In this document: positions 8,022-9,825 of the stretch, in pieces
Layout of the letters: every line of letters starts with the position of its first letter
Position numbering within the stretch: position 1 is the stretch's first letter
NCBI GenBank assembly: GCA_947625455.1
Contig: CANQOJ010000077.1
Location: 1-9,825 of the forward strand
Direction: 5' to 3'
Source: an uncultured Clostridia bacterium
GTDB taxonomy: Bacteria > Bacillota > Clostridia > Oscillospirales > Ruminococcaceae
Length of the DNA stretch: 9,825 nucleotides
The notes under the pieces: generated by a model
Seen by the model: the letters and a program-made list of their open reading frames with translations, nothing else
The model's database searches: none
Told to the model about the DNA's origin: nothing
Translations under genes and position numbers: made by a program

Positions 8022-8061
8022 AAAAACAGGCAGACACCTTGATAATGAAGTATCTGCCTGT
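8022..8061 (-). terminator. Rho-independent terminator of the his operon
   Basis: On the minus strand, ACAGGCAGA (plus 8053-8061) pairs over nine bases with TCTGCCTGT (plus 8026-8034). The intervening 18 nt allow a few more inner pairs. The stem is followed by a run of five U (plus 8022-8026) and then GCC, a short but usable tract. It lies 73 bases after the hisE stop and upstream of the jet promoter, so it insulates the defence operon from his transcription. Confidence 0.75.
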
Positions 8062-8101
8062 CTTGTTCATCAACTTCTTGGAAATAAACACCTGACTTAA
8101 C

Positions 8102-8134
8102 TCAGACTGTATATAAAGTCATGTTTCAGACTGT
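8102..8134. repeat. Short direct repeat TCAGACTGT, two copies
   Basis: The nine bases TCAGACTGT occur at 8102-8110 and again at 8126-8134, 24 bases start to start. The second copy runs into the hisE stop codon. Two copies this close may be chance or a trace of slippage. They do not flank the defence block, so they are not convincing target-site duplications. Confidence 0.35.
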
Positions 8135-8460
8135 CAAGTGTTATGGTCGCTTGTATGAAACTGCTTTAAATTGCCTATCTTCTTTGCCCTCTCGCGCATT
8201 ATATCGTCAACTTCCTCTACAGAAAGCCCGCGCTCTGCCATAAGCACCGCGACATGATAGAACAAATCGTTGATTTCATTAGCAAGTTCGTCGTTGTCCT
8301 TATTTTTCGCGGCTATAACCATTTCCGTACATTCCTCGCCGCACTTTTTGAGGATTTTGTCAAGCCCCTTGTCAAACAGATAGCAGGTATACGAACCCTC
8401 CTGCGGGTTTGCCCTGCGGTCTACAATTACATCATACATTTCCTTGAACGCTTCGCTCAT
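8134..8460 (-). CDS. hisE: Phosphoribosyl-ATP pyrophosphohydrolase
   Basis: This 108-residue stand-alone HisE hydrolyses phosphoribosyl-ATP to phosphoribosyl-AMP and pyrophosphate, the second step of histidine synthesis, in the cytoplasm. It shows the all-alpha NTP pyrophosphohydrolase pattern: KKCGEECTEMVIAAKN (residues about 38-53) with metal-binding acidic residues, then ELANEINDLFYHVAVLMAE, matching the conserved E..E..DL.YH helix. The C-terminal R.....GN.KQF is also typical. The ATG at 8460 has AGGAGG nine bases upstream, and hisI ends 12 nt before it. The length is normal for the unfused enzyme. It is the last gene of the his operon, followed by a terminator hairpin. Confidence 0.95.
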   Translation of the reverse strand: MSEAFKEMYDVIVDRRANPQEGSYTCYLFDKGLDKILKKCGEECTEMVIAAKNKDNDELANEINDLFYHVAVLMAERGLSVEEVDDIMRERAKKIGNLKQFHTSDHNT

Positions 8461-8472
8461 TGTTTTTCCTCC

Positions 8473-8787
8473 TTATTTTATCTTGTTGAAAAAGCAAGTC
8501 CTGTTTCCCGTATGGCAAGCCGCGCCAGTCTGCTCAACTTTAACAAGCAGTGTGTCGTCATCGCAGTCGCCGTAAATCTCGATAACGCGCTGAACATGAC
8601 CTGAAGTCGCGCCTTTATTCCACAATTCCTGCCTTGACCTGCTCCAGAACCATGTATACCCCGTTTCAAGCGTTTTTCTCATGCTCTCCTCGTTCATATA
8701 CGCCAGCATAAGCACTTCTCCCGTCTGATAGTCCTGCACTACCGCGGGGATAAGTTCCGATTTTTTAAAATATTTCGTTAAGTCCAT
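8473..8787 (-). CDS. hisI: Phosphoribosyl-AMP cyclohydrolase
   Basis: This 104-residue HisI opens the adenine ring of phosphoribosyl-AMP, step three of histidine synthesis. Family motifs are all present: MLAYMNEES near residue 27, WFWSRSRQELWNKG around 46-59, SGHVQ, then the metal site DCDDD and the zinc ligands in ACHTG and TCFF. It is a single-domain enzyme, not the HisIE fusion of enterobacteria. The ATG at 8787 is eight bases past the stop of the DUF4253 gene, and its GAGGT ribosome site overlaps that stop codon. hisE follows after 12 nt, so the two consecutive activities are made together. Confidence 0.96.
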   Translation of the reverse strand: MDLTKYFKKSELIPAVVQDYQTGEVLMLAYMNEESMRKTLETGYTWFWSRSRQELWNKGATSGHVQRVIEIYGDCDDDTLLVKVEQTGAACHTGNRTCFFNKIK

Positions 8788-8795
8788 AATTTACC

Positions 8796-9518
8796 TCAAT
8801 CCCACCAGAAATACCATACCGACGACTTCATAAGCGTATCCGCAAGCGCGCCGATAGTATTCAAGCCCTGGTCAACTATATCACTGCAAAATACATATTG
8901 TTCCAGCGCCAGTTCCATTGCGGATTTTTTATTCTTTACAGGTCTCGCCGCAAATTCAAGCACATCATGCGTCATTACCGCAGGTATCGCTCCGTATTTC
9001 TCGTACCAGTACTTCGCTATGTACATAATTTCGTCGTTTGTAGGACATTCATTCCAACCGCCGAACGGTATCCACGAAAACACCTCCCAAGGGTTTTTTA
9101 CGGGGATTTTTGCGATAACGCACTCCGTGGATTTTCTCGTTTCGTAGTCGATCATTCCAATAAAGAACTTGTTTGCCTCGCCGTCCGATACCGCGCCGAT
9201 AATCTCCTCCATTTCCTCGGCAGTAAATGAACCTGTGTACTCCGATATTCTTTCACGAAACCAATTTGCGGGAATTGTCGGCTTTTCGGACATAATTTCC
9301 TTTTGATATTCCCCGAGCGGTTTCCATTCATCAAACTCTCTTTCAAAATACCCGTCAAGTCCGAAAATCATCGGGACATAACCGCCCATTTCGCGCTTTG
9401 CATACAAGTCGTCATAAATGTTCATTATTTTAGAAAGCTCGGTACCCGCAGGTAAAAAATCGCACGGACAGCCGAGGTAATCTATTAACTTTTTTGCCTG
9501 TTCGCTTATTTTCGCCAT
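8796..9518 (-). CDS. DUF4253-family protein of unknown function, within his operon
   Basis: This 240-residue soluble protein has no signal peptide or membrane segment. The C-terminal half carries the pattern I recognise as DUF4253: IPFGGWNECPTNDEI, then YWYEKYGAIPAVMTHDVLE, RPV, an AMELALEQ helix, FCSDIVDQG and a final WYFWWD. The N-terminal half is less familiar. Biochemical function is not known. DUF4253 proteins are sometimes found beside polymorphic-toxin immunity genes, so an immunity-like role is possible but unproven here. It has a perfect AGGAGG site before the ATG at 9518, lies 11 nt after hisF and 8 nt before hisI, and is clearly cotranscribed with the his genes. Its base composition looks like that of the his genes, not the jet genes. 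Confidence 0.85.
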   Translation of the reverse strand: MAKISEQAKKLIDYLGCPCDFLPAGTELSKIMNIYDDLYAKREMGGYVPMIFGLDGYFEREFDEWKPLGEYQKEIMSEKPTIPANWFRERISEYTGSFTAEEMEEIIGAVSDGEANKFFIGMIDYETRKSTECVIAKIPVKNPWEVFSWIPFGGWNECPTNDEIMYIAKYWYEKYGAIPAVMTHDVLEFAARPVKNKKSAMELALEQYVFCSDIVDQGLNTIGALADTLMKSSVWYFWWD

Positions 9519-9529
9519 ATTTCCTCCTG

Positions 9530-9825
9530 TTATCTTGCGGGAATGTTGTGTTCTTTCAAATGCTGTTTTACTTCGCCGACTGTAAGTTCTTTAAAGTGAA
9601 ATAATGACGCAGCCAGTGCCGCAGAGGAATTTGTTTTTTCAAACACTTCGGAAAAATGCTCTAATTTGCCGCAGCCGCCGCTTGCTATAACAGGGATATT
9701 TACGCGCTCACAAACAAAGTTAAGCATATCAATATCAAATCCCCCACGAACGCCGTCCGTATCAATTGAATTAAGGCATATCTCGCCCGCGCCGCGCTCG
9801 GAAATTTCCTTTACCCAGTCGCCCA
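9530..9825 (-). CDS. hisF: Imidazole glycerol phosphate synthase cyclase subunit, C-terminal part
   Basis: Only the last 97 residues or so are in the window; the start lies beyond the right edge. The frame runs open to base 9825, well past the internal methionine at 9727. HisF is a (beta/alpha)8 barrel that, with HisH, converts PRFAR and ammonia to imidazole glycerol phosphate and AICAR. Visible family motifs are GAGEICLNSIDTDG, whose first Asp is the catalytic one, the phosphate-binding loop IPVIASGGCG (usually GGAG), KLEHF, and ALAASLFHF near the end. The C-terminus ends NIPAR, with no disruption. The DUF4253 gene starts 11 nt downstream. Confidence 0.96.
   Translation of the reverse strand, partial: GDWVKEISERGAGEICLNSIDTDGVRGGFDIDMLNFVCERVNIPVIASGGCGKLEHFSEVFEKTNSSAALAASLFHFKELTVGEVKQHLKEHNIPAR

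Noticed and set aside
7906..8091. 61-codon minus-strand frame overlapping the jetD start
   Set aside because: It runs through the his terminator flank and the jet promoter, and its product is not recognisable.
8102..8134. TCAGACTGT repeats as insertion-site duplications
   Set aside because: Both copies are on the same side of the defence block and within 33 bases, so they cannot flank an insertion of it.
8254..8604. 116-codon plus-strand frame opposite hisE and hisI
   Set aside because: Shadow of two highly conserved his genes on the minus strand.

Overview
The window reads as chromosomal DNA of a low-to-moderate GC Firmicute, most likely a clostridial (Ruminococcus/Oscillospiraceae-like) anaerobe. 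This is an inference from strong AGGAGG-type Shine-Dalgarno sites, consensus sigma-A promoters, unfused hisI and hisE, and a Wadjet variant whose JetA and JetB resemble proteins known mainly from Clostridia. I cannot name the species.

Layout on the minus strand, in the direction of transcription (high to low coordinate): (1) the distal part of a histidine biosynthesis operon, hisF (partial, cut by the window edge), a DUF4253-family gene, hisI and hisE, ending at a rho-independent terminator near 8022-8061. (2) A four-gene Wadjet anti-plasmid defence operon with its own promoter at about 7943-7971, in the order jetD-jetA-jetB-jetC. The genes are separated by 4 nt or overlap by 4 and 17 nt, so they are almost certainly co-translated. 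(3) A short AT-rich intergenic stretch, then a tRNA-Leu(GAG) gene with a textbook promoter. On the plus strand there is a terminator hairpin at the left edge belonging to an unseen gene, and a promoter plus ribosome-binding site at about 284-336. The latter lead only into a six-codon frame ending in TAG and point at the 3' end of jetC.

How the genes work together: JetC (MukB-like SMC ATPase), JetA (MukF-like kleisin) and JetB (MukE-like winged-helix subunit) are expected to form a DNA-loop-extruding motor. JetD (winged helix plus Toprim nuclease) would cut small closed-circular DNA such as plasmids. The his genes carry out steps 2, 3 and the cyclase step of histidine synthesis and are housekeeping.

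The defence block sits between housekeeping loci (his operon and tRNA-Leu) and is AT-richer. Hand counts of single 60-base lines gave 19 and 22 G+C within jetC, against 27 and 29 within the his segment. This fits horizontal acquisition, but I see no integrase, transposase or clear flanking repeats.

Points that deserve a second look are the D-first gene order, an LDN instead of LDE Walker B end in JetC, the DUF4253 gene embedded in the his operon, the orphan promoter/start antisense to jetC, and the absence of a recognisable terminator between jetC and the tRNA.
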